From Marthasterias glacialis (taxonomy: Eukaryota > Echinodermata > Asteroidea > Forcipulatida > Asteriidae): a stretch of DNA of 64,000 nt. Under the pieces are notes generated by a model, which was not told the DNA's origin, did no database searches, and saw nothing but the letters and a program-made list of their open reading frames with translations. How positions within the stretch are numbered: position 1 is the stretch's first letter; each line of letters begins with the position of its first letter. This document shows, piece by piece, positions 14,011 to 28,254 of the stretch. The stretch spans positions 310,001-374,000 of the forward strand of contig OU452223.1 of assembly GCA_911728455.2 (NCBI GenBank), written 5' to 3'. The position numbers and the translations under genes are program-made.

Positions 14011-15479
14011 TATTTAATATTATTAAATATTGTTTATATATTATTTATTATTATTTCGTATTATTTAATACTGTTTATTATTACTTAGTATTTTTTAATA
14101 TTATTTAGTATTATTGAATATTATTTAATATAATTTAGTATTTAGTATTATTTAGTATTACTTAGTAGGCCAATTATTTAGTATTATATAATTTTATTTT
14201 ATATTATTTAGTTTATTATTTAGTATCATTTAATATTACTTAGTATTTTTTAGTATTATTTAATATCATTAACATTACTTAGTATTACTTAGTATTATTT
14301 TGTATTATAACGTAGTACAACTTAGTATTACATAATATCATTTAATATTATTTATTATTATTTTATATTATTTAGTACTATTTAGTATTACTTAGTACAA
14401 AACTTAGCATTACTTACTTTTTATTTAATATTATCTAATATCATTTATTATTATTTAATATGACTAAGTATTGCTTAGTATTACTAATTATTTAGTATTA
14501 TTTCAGTTTTATTTAGAATTATTTGGTATTAATTAGTTTTATTAAGTATTACTGAGTTCTATTTAGTATTATTTAGATTTATTTAATATTATTTAATATT
14601 GTTTAATATACTTTATTATTTCGTATTATTTAACAATGTTTATTATTACTTAGTATTTTTAAATATAATTTAGTATTATTGAATATTATTTAATATGATT
14701 TAGTATTATTTAGTATTATTTAGTACTATTTAGTATTACTTAGTATTATTTAGTATTATTTAATATTATTTATATTATTTAGTTTATTATTATTTAGTAT
14801 CATTTAATATTACTTAGTATTATTTATTATTATTTAATAATTAACATTACTTAGTATTACTTAGTATTTTGTATTATTAGTTTTATTTAGTATTACTTAG
14901 TATAACTTAGTATTAGTTAGTATGAGTTAGTATAACTTGATAATATTTAGTATTATTTAGTATTATTTGGTATAACTTAGTAATATTTGGTATTACTTAA
15001 TATTATTTAGTATTATTTAATATTATTTAGTATTTTTTTAATATGAGTTTATATAATTTAGTATTATTTAGTAATATTTAGTATTATTCAGTAATATTTC
15101 GTATTATTTGGTATAAAGCTTTATTTAGTATCATTTAGTATAATGAATGATTAAATATTTATTTGTATTATTTAAAATTATTTAATACTATTTAGATTCT
15201 TTAAAAATTATATTATTTAGTATTATTTAGTATTATTTAAGTTTACTTAGTATTATTTAGTATTGCTTAGTATTATTTGTTATTTAGAATTACTTAGTAA
15301 ACTAATAATTTAATATTATTAAGTATTATTTATTCTTTATTTTTTTTGTATTATTTGGTATTATTTAAAATCACTTTTTTAATTAGTATTATTTATTTCT
15401 ATTTAATATTACCTAATATAATTTACTATTACTTATTATTTACTATTATTTAGTATTATTTGGTATTATTTAGTATTAT
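14011..15479. repeat. AT-rich decamer satellite, fourth block
   Basis: The degenerate decamer array resumes, with frequent TTTATTATT and ACTTAGTATT variants. Nothing else is visible. Confidence 0.92.
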
Positions 15480-15483
15480 TTAA

Positions 15484-15931
15484 CCATCGGGTCCTCCACA
15501 ATGAACATTTTTTGAGGTGGATCCACAAGCTGATTTTTTTACCAACACCCTGTCTTTTAGGTCAATAACCCCCATGCAAGCCCAAAGCTGCACTAAATGA
15601 CCAATTGGAGTGCCAGTCAAGACTTAGGCTTGTGTTATTTACGATCAGTGTGCTGCCGCAAGTTGTTTTCACGAAGTGCGAACCGCCCTGTGCCAAGGGA
15701 ATTCTTGGCACAGGGGTCAATCAATTACTTCACTGAGACAGGTGGCTGCTGTCTTGCAACACTCCTCACTCTGCAGTGGTTAGGGTCTGGCCAGTGACAG
15801 TTAACAGGCTTGTTGGGTATACCAGGGGTGAGGTTTACATGGAATCTTGGCTTTTTTGGCCCATTGAAAAAAGTAATGCCCATATTTGGTAGGACCTGCT
15901 GAATTTTATCATCTCGTGGCTGACACCAGGG
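15484..15931 (-). mobile_element. TTAA-flanked non-autonomous DNA element, family B
   Basis: A 448-bp island flanked by TTAA at 15480-15483 and 15932-15935; the ends are CC(ATCGGG) and (CCA)GGG. The central part (about 15600-15790), including GGAGTGCCAGTCAAGACTTA and CACTGAGACAGGTGGCTGCT, matches the reverse complement of 35740-35945. It is therefore an inverted relative of the element at 35623-36269. The terminal repeats of this copy are badly eroded. A 66-codon frame inside it has no recognisable product. TTAA plus CC/GG ends suggest a piggyBac-like origin. Confidence 0.65.
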
Positions 15932-15935
15932 TTAA

Positions 15936-17024
15936 TGATATTTTCATGTAATTTATTATTTAGTATTTTTTGGTATTATTTAGTATCATTTGGTATAATT
16001 TGGTATTATTTGGAATTTAGTATTATTTGGTACTATTTGGTATTTTTTTAGTACTATTTGGTATTACTTAGTATAATTTAGTATTATTAAAACATTTAGT
16101 ATCATTTAGTATTACTCAGTTTTCTTAGTATTATTTAGTATTAATGAATATTATTTAATATTGTTTTGTATTATTTAAAATTATTTAACATTATTTATTA
16201 TAATTTAATAATATATAACATTATTTAATACTATTTAGTGTAATTATTTCTATTTATTATTTAGTATTATTTTGTATTATTTGGTATTACTTAGTATTAC
16301 TTAGAATTATTTAGTATCATTTAATATTATTTAATATTATTTGGTATAATTTAGTATTATTTAAAACATTTAGTATCATTTAGTATTACTTAGTTTTATT
16401 TAGTATTATTTAGTAATATTGAATATTATTTAATATTAATTTGTATTATTTATTATTATTTATTTTTCAGTATTATTTTGTATTAATTTTATATTATTTA
16501 GTATTATTTAATATTACTTAGTTTTATTAGTATTATTTAAAATAATTTACTATTATTTAGTATTTATAATTATTTAGTATTATTTAATATTAATTAATAT
16601 TATTTAGTATTATTTCGTAATATTTGGTATGATTAAGCATTATTTAATATCATCTAGTGTCATTTAGTATGACTTAATATTATTTAGTATTATTTGGTAA
16701 TATTTAGTATTATTTAATATTATTAATAATTATTTAGTATTACTTAGTACTATTGAATATTTAGTATTATTTGGTATTATTTGGTACTCTTTAGTATTAT
16801 TTAATATTATTTAGTATTATTTGGTATTATTTTTTTATTTAATATTTATTATAATTATGTACTATTACTTAGTATTATTCAATATTTAGTATTATTTGGT
16901 ATTATTTAGTAGTTTGGTATTTTTCAAGTCTAATTTAAGAATATTTAATAGTATTTAATATTATTCAATATTATTTAGTTTTATTTAATATTAATTAGTA
17001 TTATTTTGTATTTGTTATTATTCA
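15936..17024. repeat. AT-rich decamer satellite, fifth block
   Basis: Decamer array between two islands. Nothing else is visible. Confidence 0.92.
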
Positions 17025-18056
17025 TATGAATTTGTTACCCCCGAATTTGTTCAGTCAAAAAGACAGCTAAAATGCACACAAGATACATGTACATGTAATA
17101 CTTTTGGGGTGACCTAGATCTTACACGCGCGCTACGTTTTCTCTGTGTGGACGTGTGGGGCTTGAAAAAACGTTATGGACCATTCCATTATTGAATATAG
17201 GTGTACAGCTTTTTATGCAGGGTATAATTTATATTATGTGCCGTGTCAACGCTATCCACGATTACCGGCGTCCCGAGCTAGCTGTGGTACACAACCCCTG
17301 CATAAAATGGTTGAGTCCCACAGCAAACGCGCAGTTCTTGGACACAAACAATAAGGACTCGACTGTTTTTGTCTCATTTTTGCAATGTTTCGGTCAGTAT
17401 TTGTAAATAATACTTTCAGAAATTGAGCTTGAATTATTCATTTACCATCTCCGTGATTTTTTAATCATAGTTTTAATGATAAAGTTACAAAACTTACTAT
17501 CACACGAGCTCCCACGATTCACACGATTCTTAGGTTGGTGACATTAAAACTAACGTTAAGCAATGGTGATCTCAGGAAATCCGTGGACAAGACGCCGCTT
17601 GTCATTGGTTAATAGTTTTGTTGTTGGAAAAGACGGCGGTTTTCTTTAACCAATCACAAAAGTTTTTATATCAATAGTTGGAGCACAATTTCAAGATGTA
17701 GAGGGCACTTTCGCCCGTTGAAAAAAACAAACAGGGGCAATGTAGGCTCAGTAAAGGTCACGCCGTGTGGACTAAAATCTCTCCTCCCACACGGAATTTG
17801 GTGGAACTTCGAAAAGGAAAAGGAAAAATGACGGTATTTTTTTCCACGGTAAAAATATGAATCATACACTGTCTGAATGCTGATAATCTAAGCTTTTTGA
17901 TGGTGTTTTCGCCCGTGAAAAATAATGTTGCAATCGGGAGATCGGACCAAAAACAGGGCAAAAATGCAACTTTTTTACGGCCGATTCTCGGGAAAACTGG
18001 GGCGTTCTTTAAAGCTTTAAATTAAAGCTTGAGTGAACAGGACAAATTCATATGTA
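17025..18056. mobile_element. Unclassified TIR-like island in the satellite
   Basis: About 1.03 kb of balanced composition with abrupt edges against the satellite. The left edge reads CATATGAATTTGTTAC and the right edge ACAAATTCATATG, so about 13 bp pair as an inverted repeat. Subterminal CGAATTTGTTCAGTCAA at the left echoes the right end. Two copies of a TTTTCGCCCGTGAAAA-type motif lie near 17712 and 17910. The longest frame (17155-17406, 83 codons) resembles nothing I recognise. The target duplication is ambiguous because CATATG is palindromic: TA or CATATG would fit. It is probably a non-autonomous DNA transposon of unknown superfamily. Confidence 0.55.
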
Positions 18057-19789
18057 GTATTACTTAACATTATCTATTGTTATTTAGTATTACTTAGTGG
18101 TATTTGGTAGCATTTAGTAATATTTGGTATTATTTAATATTACTTCGTATTACTTAGTATTATTAAATATTAATTAATATAATTTATTATTATTCAATAT
18201 AATTTACTAGTATTTGGTATTATTTAGTATCATTTGGTATTATTTAGTATTATTTCAAATTATTTAGTATTACTCAGTATTACTTATTATTTAATATTAA
18301 TTAATATCATTTACTATTATTTAAAATTATTTATTATTATTTAAGATTATTTAACATTTAATATTTAGTATTTTTTAGTTTTATTTAGTATTATTTAGTA
18401 TTAAGTATTACTTAGTATTATTAAGTATTAATTAATATCATTTAGTAAAATTTCATATTTTCTAGTATTATTATTTAGTATACTTTAATATTATTTAGTA
18501 TTATTTTATATTTGGCATCATTTAATATTACTTAAGTATTACTTAGTTTTATTTAATATTAATTAATATAATTTACTATTATTTATTATTTATTATTTAC
18601 TATCATTTGGTATCATTTGGTATTTCGTATTATTTAGTATCATTTAATATTACTTAGTATTATTTTGTATTATTTAGTATTATCTAGTATAACTTGGTAA
18701 AAATTTGTATTTTTAAGATTAGTATTATTTATTATATAATATTATTTACTATTATTTGGTATTATTTAGTATTTCTTGATATTATTTAGTATTATTTTAT
18801 ATTACTTAGTAATATTTTATATTATATAGTATTATTTAATATTATTTAGTGTTATTTAGTAATACTTAATATTTTTTAGTATTATGTGGTACTATTAAGT
18901 ACTATTTAGTATTATTTTAAATTATTTAGTATTACTTATTATTATTTAGAATTTAGTATTAATTTGTATTATTTTGTATTATTTAATATTACTTAGTATT
19001 ACTTAGTATTATTTATTATTTAATATTACTTAATATAATTTGCTATTATTTATTTTTATTTATTATTTAAGATTATTTAATATTTAATAATATTTTGTAT
19101 TTTTAAGTATTATTTGGTATCATTTAGTATTCACTAGTATAACTTGGTAATATTTGGTATTGTTTAGTATTATATATTATTAAGTATTATTTAGTATTAT
19201 TTGGCATTTTTGGTATTACTAATATTTTACATTATTTAGTATTGTTTAATATTATTTAGTATTACGTAGTATTATTTAGTATTATTTAATATTATTAAGT
19301 ATTATTTTGAATTATTTGGTATAATTTGGTATTCTCTAGTGCAATTTAATATTACTAAGTTTTAATTAGTAGTATTTGGTATTAATAAGTTTTACTTAAT
19401 AATATTTAATATTATTTAGTATTACGTAGTATTATTTAATATTTTTTGGTATTATTTAGTTTTACTTAGTGTTATTTAGTAATAATTAGCATTAATTACT
19501 ATTAAGTATTATCTAACATAACTTGGTATTATTTAGTTTTATTTAATATTAGAGTACTATTTATTAATATTATCTAATATTATTTAGTATTATTTAGTTT
19601 TATTTTGGTTTTTGGTATTATTTAGTATTATTTAATATTATTGATAATTATTTAGTATTTTTTGGTATTATTTAGTATTAATTAATATTATTTAATATAA
19701 TTTACTGTTATTTATTATTTACTAATGTTTGGTTTTATTTGGTATTATTTAATGTTATTTAGTAGTATTTTGTATTTTTTGGTATTATT

Positions 19790-22700
19790 TTGTAATATTT
19801 AATATTATTTGATATTATTTAGTGCTATTTAGTATTACGTAGTATTATTTAGTATTATTTAATAATATTGAGTATTATTTTGTATTCGGTTCTATTAAAT
19901 ATTGCTTCTTTGGTATTATTTAGTATTATTTTGTATTATTTGGTATTATTTAATATTACTTAGTATTATTAAGTATTAATTTTTATTTCATATTTATTCA
20001 AATAATTTACTTTCACTAGTATTATTTAGAATTATTTGGTATTTTTTAGTATTATTTAATATTATTTCATATTATTTAGTATTATTTCATATTATTTAGT
20101 ATTATTTAGTACTATTTAATGTCGTTTAGTATTATTTTGTATTATTTCGTAGTATTTAATATTACTTGGTATTATTTAGTACTATTTGGAAATATTTGGT
20201 ATTATTAAGTATAATTTAGTATTACTTAGTATTATTTAATATGACAGCATTAGTTACGATTATTTAGTATTATCTAGTATAATTTGGTATTATTTATTAT
20301 AATTTTTTTTATATTTATATTTGGTATTATTTGATATTATTTAGTGTTATTTAGTATTATTTGGTATTATTTGGTATTATTTTTTATTTTTTAATATATT
20401 TTTTTATTATTTAGTATTATTTAATATTTTTAGTATTACTCAGTATTATTTAGTTTTATTTAGTATTATCTAGTATAACTTGGTATTATTTAGTATTATC
20501 TAGTACTATTCAGTATTATTTGGTATTTTTTAGTATTATTTAATAATATTAAATATAATTTACTATCCAATATTATTCATTATTATTTGGTTTTATTTGT
20601 TATTATTTAGTATTATTTGGAATTATTTAGTATAATTTAGTATTATTTATTAATAATTAGCACTATTTAGTATTTGGTTTTATTTTTTACTTCTTAGTAT
20701 TATTTAGTACTATTTATGTTATTTAATATTTAATATAATTTACTAATATTTAGTATTATTTGGTATTATTTAGTATCATTTGGTATCATTTGCTATTATT
20801 TAGTATCATTTGGTATTATTTAATATTATTCAAAACAATTTACTATTATTTATTATTAAGTATTATTTGGTGGTATTTGGTATTATTTAGTATTACTTAA
20901 TAATATTTAATATTTAGTATTCTTGAGTATTATTTAGCATTATTTATTAATATTTGGTATTATTTGGTATTATTTAATGACTTATTTGGTATTATTTCGT
21001 GTTATTTGGTATTATTTATTATTAAATATTAATTATTATAATTTATTATTATTTAGTATTTTTTAGTATTATTTGGTATTTTTTTAGTATTATTTAATAT
21101 TAATTATCATAATTTAATATTAATTAATAGAATTTAGTATTTGGTATTATTTAGTATTATTTAGTATTACTTAGTATTATTTAGTATGACTTAGCATTTA
21201 TTACGATTATTTACTAATGTCTAGTATAACTTGGTATCATTTAGTATTATTCAAAATTATTTAGTAGTATTTAGTATTATTTGATATTATTTGGTATTAT
21301 TTAGTATACTTTCATATTACTTAGTATTGGTTAGTATTATTTGTTATTATTTAATATAATTTACTCTTTTTTAGTATTTTTTGGTATTATTTGGTATCAT
21401 TTGGTATCATTTGGTGTTATTTAGTATTATTTAATATTATTTAATAAAAATTTACTATTATTTATTATTTAGTATAATTGGTATTATTTAGTATCATTTG
21501 GCATTATTTAGTATTATTTAGTATTATTTAGTATTATCTAGTATACCTTGGTATTATTTAGTACTATTTGGTATTATTTAGTATTATTTAATATTGTTAA
21601 ATATTATTTATTCTTCATTATTATTGAGTATTATTTAGTGTTATTTAATGATTTATTTGGTATTATTTAGTATTATTTTGTATTATTTGGTATTTAAAAT
21701 TACTGAGTATTATTTCGTAATATTTATTATTTAATATTAATTATTATAATTTACTATTATTTACAATTATTTAGTATTATTTGGTATCATTTGGTATTAT
21801 TTAGTATAATTTAAAATTATTTAGCATTATTTAGTAATATTTGGTTTTATTTGGTATTATTTATTATTATTTAATATTATTTAGTGTTATTTAGTATTAT
21901 TTGGTAATACTCAGTATTTTTTAATATTACTTAATTTTATTTAATAATATTTTTTTTTATTTAACATAATTTTTTATTATTCAGTATTATTTAATATTAT
22001 TTAGTATTACTTAGTATTATTTAGTTTTATTCAGTATTATCGAGTATAACTTGGTATTATTTAGTATTATTTAGTACTAATCAGTGTTATTTGGTATTTT
22101 TTAGTATTATTTAATATTATTAAATATAATTTACTTTTCATTATTATTGGGTATTATGTGGTATTATTTAGTATTATTTAATATTATTTAGTATTATTTA
22201 ATATTACTTAGTATTATTTGGTATTATTTAATAATATTTAGTATTATTTTGTTTTTTTTAATATTACATAGTATAATTTAGTATTATTTAATATTTATTA
22301 TTTACTATTAATTAATATAATTTAGTATCATTTAGTATTATTTAGTATCATTTGGTATTAGTTGGTATTTTTTGGTATTATTTTGTATTAAATATAATTT
22401 ACTATTACTTATTTAGTTTTATTAGGTATTATTTAATAATATTTAGCACTATTTAGTATTATTTGGTTTTATTTATTACTTCTTAGTATCATTTAGTATT
22501 ATTTATGATACTTAATAATATTTAATATAATTTACTATTAATTAGTATTATTCGGTATTATTTAGTATCATTTGGTATTATTTAGCATTATTTAATATTA
22601 TTAAATATAATTTACTATTATTTATTATTTAGTATCATTTGGTATCATTTCGCATTTTTTTAGTATTATTTAGTTTTTTTAGTATTATCTAGTTTAACTT

Positions 22701-23540
22701 GGTAGTATTCAGTATTATTTAGTACTATTCAGTATTATTTGGTATTTTTAGTTTTATTTAATATTAAAAATAATTTACTATTCATTATTATTGAATATTA
22801 TGTGGTATTATTTAGTATTATTTAGTATTATTTAATATTACTTAGTATAATTTAGTATTATTTAATAATATTTATTATTTACTTTTAAGATAATTTAGTA
22901 TCATTTAGTATTATTTAGTATCATTTGGTATTAATTGGTATTTTTTGGTATTATTTGGTATTATTCAATAATATTTAGCACTATTTAGTATTATTTGGTT
23001 TTACTTATTACTTCTTAGTATTATTTAGTATTATTTATGTTATTTATTATTATTTAATATAATTTAATAATATTTAGTTTTATTTGGTATTATTTAGTAT
23101 CATTTGGTATCATTTGGTATTATTTAGTATCATTAATGGTATTATTTGATATTATTTAGTATTATTTAATATTATTCAATATAATTTACTATTATTTATT
23201 ATTAAGTATTATTTGGTATTATTTGCTATTAATTAGTATTACTTAATATTATTTAATCTTTAATATTCTTGAGTATTATTTAGCATTATTTAGCATTATT
23301 TAGCATTATTTGGTATTATTTGGTATTAGTTAATATGACTTATTGATATTATTTAGTATTATTTTGTATTATTTGGTATTTAAAATTACTGAGTATTATT
23401 TCGTAATATTTATTATTTAATATTAATTATTTTAGTTTACTATTATTTACTATTAATTAGTATTATTTGGTATTTTTTAGTATCATTTGGTATCATTTGG
23501 TATTATTTAGTATAATTTAAAATTATTTAGTATTATTTAG
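19790..23540. repeat. Segmental duplication, copy 1 (pairs with 28255-32140)
   Basis: The order of marker variants is shared with 28255-32140: AGTGCTATTTA at 19821 and 28286, AATGACTTATTTGG at 20978 and 29651, and TAAAATTACTGAG at 23391 and 31992. The offset drifts between about 8.44 and 8.67 kb, so the copies are colinear with small indels. Confidence 0.7.
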
Positions 23541-25020
23541 TAATATTTGGTTTTATTTGGTATTATTTATTATTATTTAATATTATTTAGTGTTATTTAG
23601 TATTATTTGGTAATACTCAGTATTTTTTAATATTACTTAATTTTATTTAATAATATTTTTTTTTATTTAATATAATTTTTTATTATTCAGTATTATTTAA
23701 TATTATTTAGTATTACTTAGTATTATTTAGTTTTATTCAGTATTATCTAGTATAACTTGGTATTATTTAGTATTATTTAGTACTATTCAGTGTTATTTGG
23801 TATTTTTTAGTATTATTTAATATTATTAAATATAATTTACTTTTCATTATTATTGGGTATTATGTGGTATTATTTAGTATTATTTAATATTATTTAGTAT
23901 TATTTAATATTACTTAGTATTATTTGGTATTATTTAATAATATTTAGTATTATTTTGTATTTTTTAATATTACATAGTATAATTTAGTATTATTTAATAT
24001 TTATTATTTACTATTAATTAATATAATTTAGTATCATTTAGTATTATTTAGTATCATTTGGTATTAGTTGGTATTTTTTGGTATTATTTAGTATTAAATA
24101 TAATTTACTATTACTTATTTAGTTTTATTAGGCATTATTTAATAATATTTAGCACTATTTAGTATTATTTGGTTTTATTTATTACTTCTTAGTATCATTT
24201 AGTATTATTTATGATACTTAATAATATTTAATATAATTTACTATTATTTAGTATTATTCGGTATTATTTAGTATCCTTTGGTATTATTTAGCATTATTTA
24301 ATATTATTAAATATAATTTACTATTATTTATTATTTAGTATTATTTGGTGTTATTTTGTATTATTTAGTAATACTTATAATATTTAATATTTAATATTCT
24401 TGAGTATTATTTAGTATTATTTGGTATTTAAAATTACTTAGTATTATTTCGTAATATTTATTATTTAATACTAATTATTATAATTTAGTATTATTTACTA
24501 TTATTTACTATTATTTGGTACTTTTTAAGTATTGTTTAATATTAATTTATATTATTTAATATTATGTAATATAATTTAGTATTGGTATTATTTAGTATTA
24601 TTTTGTATTATTTAGTAATATTTAGTATTACTTAGTATTATTTAGTATGACTTAGCATTTATTACGATTATTTAGTATTGTCTAGTATAACTTGGTATCT
24701 TTTAGTACTTTTTAATATTATTTAGTATTATTCAGTATTATTTAGTATTATTTGATATTATTTAGTATTTAGTATTATTTAATATTATTTAGTATTAATT
24801 AGTATTATTTTGTATTATTTGGTATTATTTAGTATAATTTCATATTACTTAGTATTATTTAGTATTATTTGTTATTTAAAATAATTTACTCTTATTTAGT
24901 ATTTGTTGGTATCATTTTGTATCATTTGGTATCATTTGGTATTATTTGGTATCATTTGTTGTTATTTGGTCTTATTTAATATTATTTAACATAATTTACT
25001 ATTATTTATTATTTAGTATC
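21650..25020. repeat. Higher-order repeat, ~1.7-kb period
   Basis: AAAATTACTGAGTATTATTT occurs at 21696 and 23392 (offset 1696), and AGTTTTATTAGG-type sequence at 22414 and 24121 (offset 1707). The whole order of variants between them agrees, giving two adjacent copies of about 1.7 kb. Confidence 0.7.
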
Positions 25021-27214
25021 ATTTGGTATCATTTGGCATTATTTAGTATTATTTAGTTTAATTTAGTATTATCTAGTATAACTTGGTATTATTTAGTACT
25101 ATCTGGTATTATTTAGTATTATTTAATATTGTTAAATACGATTTATTCTTTATTATTATTGAGTATTATTTGGTATTATTTAGTGTTATTTAATATTTGA
25201 TATTATTTAATATTATTTAGTATTATTTAGTATTACTTAATATTATTTAGTATTATTTTGTATTAATTGGTACTATTTAATATAACTTGGTATTATTTAG
25301 TGTCACTTACTATTATTAAATATTATTTAATTTAATTTACTATTATTTTTTATTATTTAGTATTATTTATTACTACTTAATGATATTTGGTAATATTTAG
25401 TATCATTTGGTATTATTTAGTAGTAATTAAGATTTTTAATATTAAATATTATTTAGTGTAATTTAGCATTACTTAGTAATATTTAGTATTTTTGATATTA
25501 TTTAGTATTATTTAATATTATTGGATATAATTTACTGTTATTTGTTATTTAGTATTATTTGGTATTATTTAATATTATTCAATATAATTTAGTGTTAATT
25601 AGTAATAATTGGTATTATTTAGTATTATTTAATGATTATTAATATTATTTAATATTTTTGAGTATTATTTAATAATATTGAGTATTATTTTGTATTATTT
25701 AGTTCTATTTAATATTACTTTTTGGTATTATTTTGTATTAATTTGTATTATTTATTACTATTTAGTATTATTTGGTACTTTTTAGTATTATTTACTATTT
25801 AATATTATTTAATATTATTTAGTATTATTTAGTACTATTTAATGTTGTTTAGTATTATTTTGTATTATTTCGTCTTATTTAACATTACTTGTTATTTAGT
25901 ACTATGTGGTATTATTTGGTATAATTTAGTATTCCTTATTATTGTTTAGTATGACTTAGCATTAGCTACGATTATTTAGTATTATCTAGTATAAGTTGGT
26001 ATTATTTAGTATTATTTAAAATTATTTAGTATTATTTAATATTATTTAGTGATATTTAGTGTTATTTGGTATTATTTGATATTATTCAGTATTATTTAAT
26101 ATTACTTAATTTTATTTAGTATTATTTTGTACTATTTAATATAGTTTTCTATTATTTAGTATTATTTAATATTTAGTATTACTTAGTATTATTTAGTTTT
26201 ATTTCGTATTATCTAGTATAACTTGGTATTATTCAGTATTATTTAGTACTATTCAATATTATTTGGTATTTTTTATTATTATTTAATATTATTTAATATT
26301 ATTAAATATAATTCACTATTCATTATTATTGAGTATTATTTGGTATTATTTAGTATTTTTTAATATTACTTAGTATAATTTAGTATTATTTAGTATTATT
26401 TAATATAATTTACTATTACTTATTATTTAGTATTATTTGGTATTATTCAATAATATTTAGCACTATTTAGTATTATTTGGTTTTATTTATTACTTCTTAG
26501 TATTATTTAGTATTATTTATGTTATTTAATATTATTTAATATAATTTATTATTATTTAGTATTATTTGGTATTATTTAGTTTCATTTAATATTATTCAAT
26601 ATAATTTACTAATATTTATTATTTAGTATTATTTTGTATTATTTAGTATTACTTAATAATATTTAATATCTAATATTCATGAGTATTATTTAGCATTATT
26701 TATTATTATTTGGTATTATTTGGTATTTTATGGTATTATTTAATATGACTTATTTGGTATTATTTGGTATTAATTTGTATTATTTGGAAGTTAAAATTAC
26801 TGAGTATTTTTTCGTAATATTTATTATTTAATATTAATTATCATAATTTACTATTATTTACTATTATTCAGTATTATTTGGTATTTTTCAGTATCATTTG
26901 GTATTATTTAGTAATATTTAGTAATATTTGTATTTGTATTTTTTTGTATTATTTGGTATTGAAAAATACTTAGTATTATTTCGTAATATTTATTATTTAA
27001 TACTAATTATTTTAATTTACTATAAATTACTATTATTTGGTATTTTTAAGTATTATTTAATATTAATTAATATTATTTAATATTAATTAATATAATTTAG
27101 TATTGGTATTTTTTAGTATTATTTGGTATGAGTTAGTAATATTTAGTATTACTTAGTATTATTCAGTATGACTTAGCATTTATTACGATTATTTAGTATT
27201 GTCTAGTATAACTT

Positions 27215-27840
27215 GGTATCATTTAGTATTATTTAATATTATTTAGTATTATTTAAAATTATTTAGTATTTTTTAGTATTATTTGATATTATTTGGTATT
27301 TAGTATTATTTAATATAATTTAGTGTTAATTAGTATTATTTGGTATTATTTAGTATAATTTCATATTACTTAGTATTATTTAGTATTACTTAGTATTATT
27401 TAGTATTACTTAGCAATAATTAATAATTAGTATTATCTAGTATAACTTGGTATTATTTAGTAATACTTAATATTATTCACTACTATTTAAGATTATTTAA
27501 TATTATTTAGTATTATTTTGTATTATTTAGTATCATTTAGTATTATTTAATATTATTTAGTATTATTTAAAATTATTTAGTATTTTTTAGTATTATTTGA
27601 TATTATTTGGTATTTAGTATTATTTAATATAATTTAGTGTTAATTAGTATTATTTGGTATTATTTAGTATAATTTCATATTACTTAGTATTATTTAGTAT
27701 TACTTAGTATTATTTAGTATTACTTAGCAATAATTAATAATTAGTATTATCTAGTATAACTTGGTATTATTTAGTAATACTTAATATTATTCACTACTAT
27801 TTAAGATTATTTAATATTATTTAGTATTATTTAGTATTAT
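27215..27840. repeat. Tandem duplication, 314-bp period
   Basis: TAGCAATAATTAATAATTAG occurs at 27411 and 27725, and about 300 bp around each occurrence are near-identical, including the TTCACTACTATTTAAGATTA stretch that follows. Confidence 0.8.
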
Positions 27841-28254
27841 TTAGTATTATTTGGTATTATTTGGTCTTATTTAGTATTATTTATCATTATTTTGTATTAA
27901 TTGGTATTATTTAATATTACTTAATACTATTTAGTGTTACTTACTATTATTAAATATTATTTAATTTAGTTTACTGTTATTTTTTATTATTTAGTATTAT
28001 TTATTATTACTTAATTTTATTTGGTAATATTTAGTATCATTTGGTATTATTTAGTATTAATTAAGATTATTTAATATAAAATATTATTTAGTGTTATTTA
28101 GCATTACTTAGTATTATTTAGTATTTTTGGTATTATTTAGTATTATTTAATATTATTTAATATAATTTACTGTTATTTATTGTTTACTATTATTTGGTTT
28201 TATTTGGTGTTATTTAATGTTATTTAGTAGTATTTTGAATTTTTTGGTATTATT

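Noticed and set aside
17666-17961. Two overlapping 67-codon minus-strand frames in the 17-18 kb island
   Set aside because: They overlap in different frames, lack recognisable domains and lie in a probable non-autonomous element.
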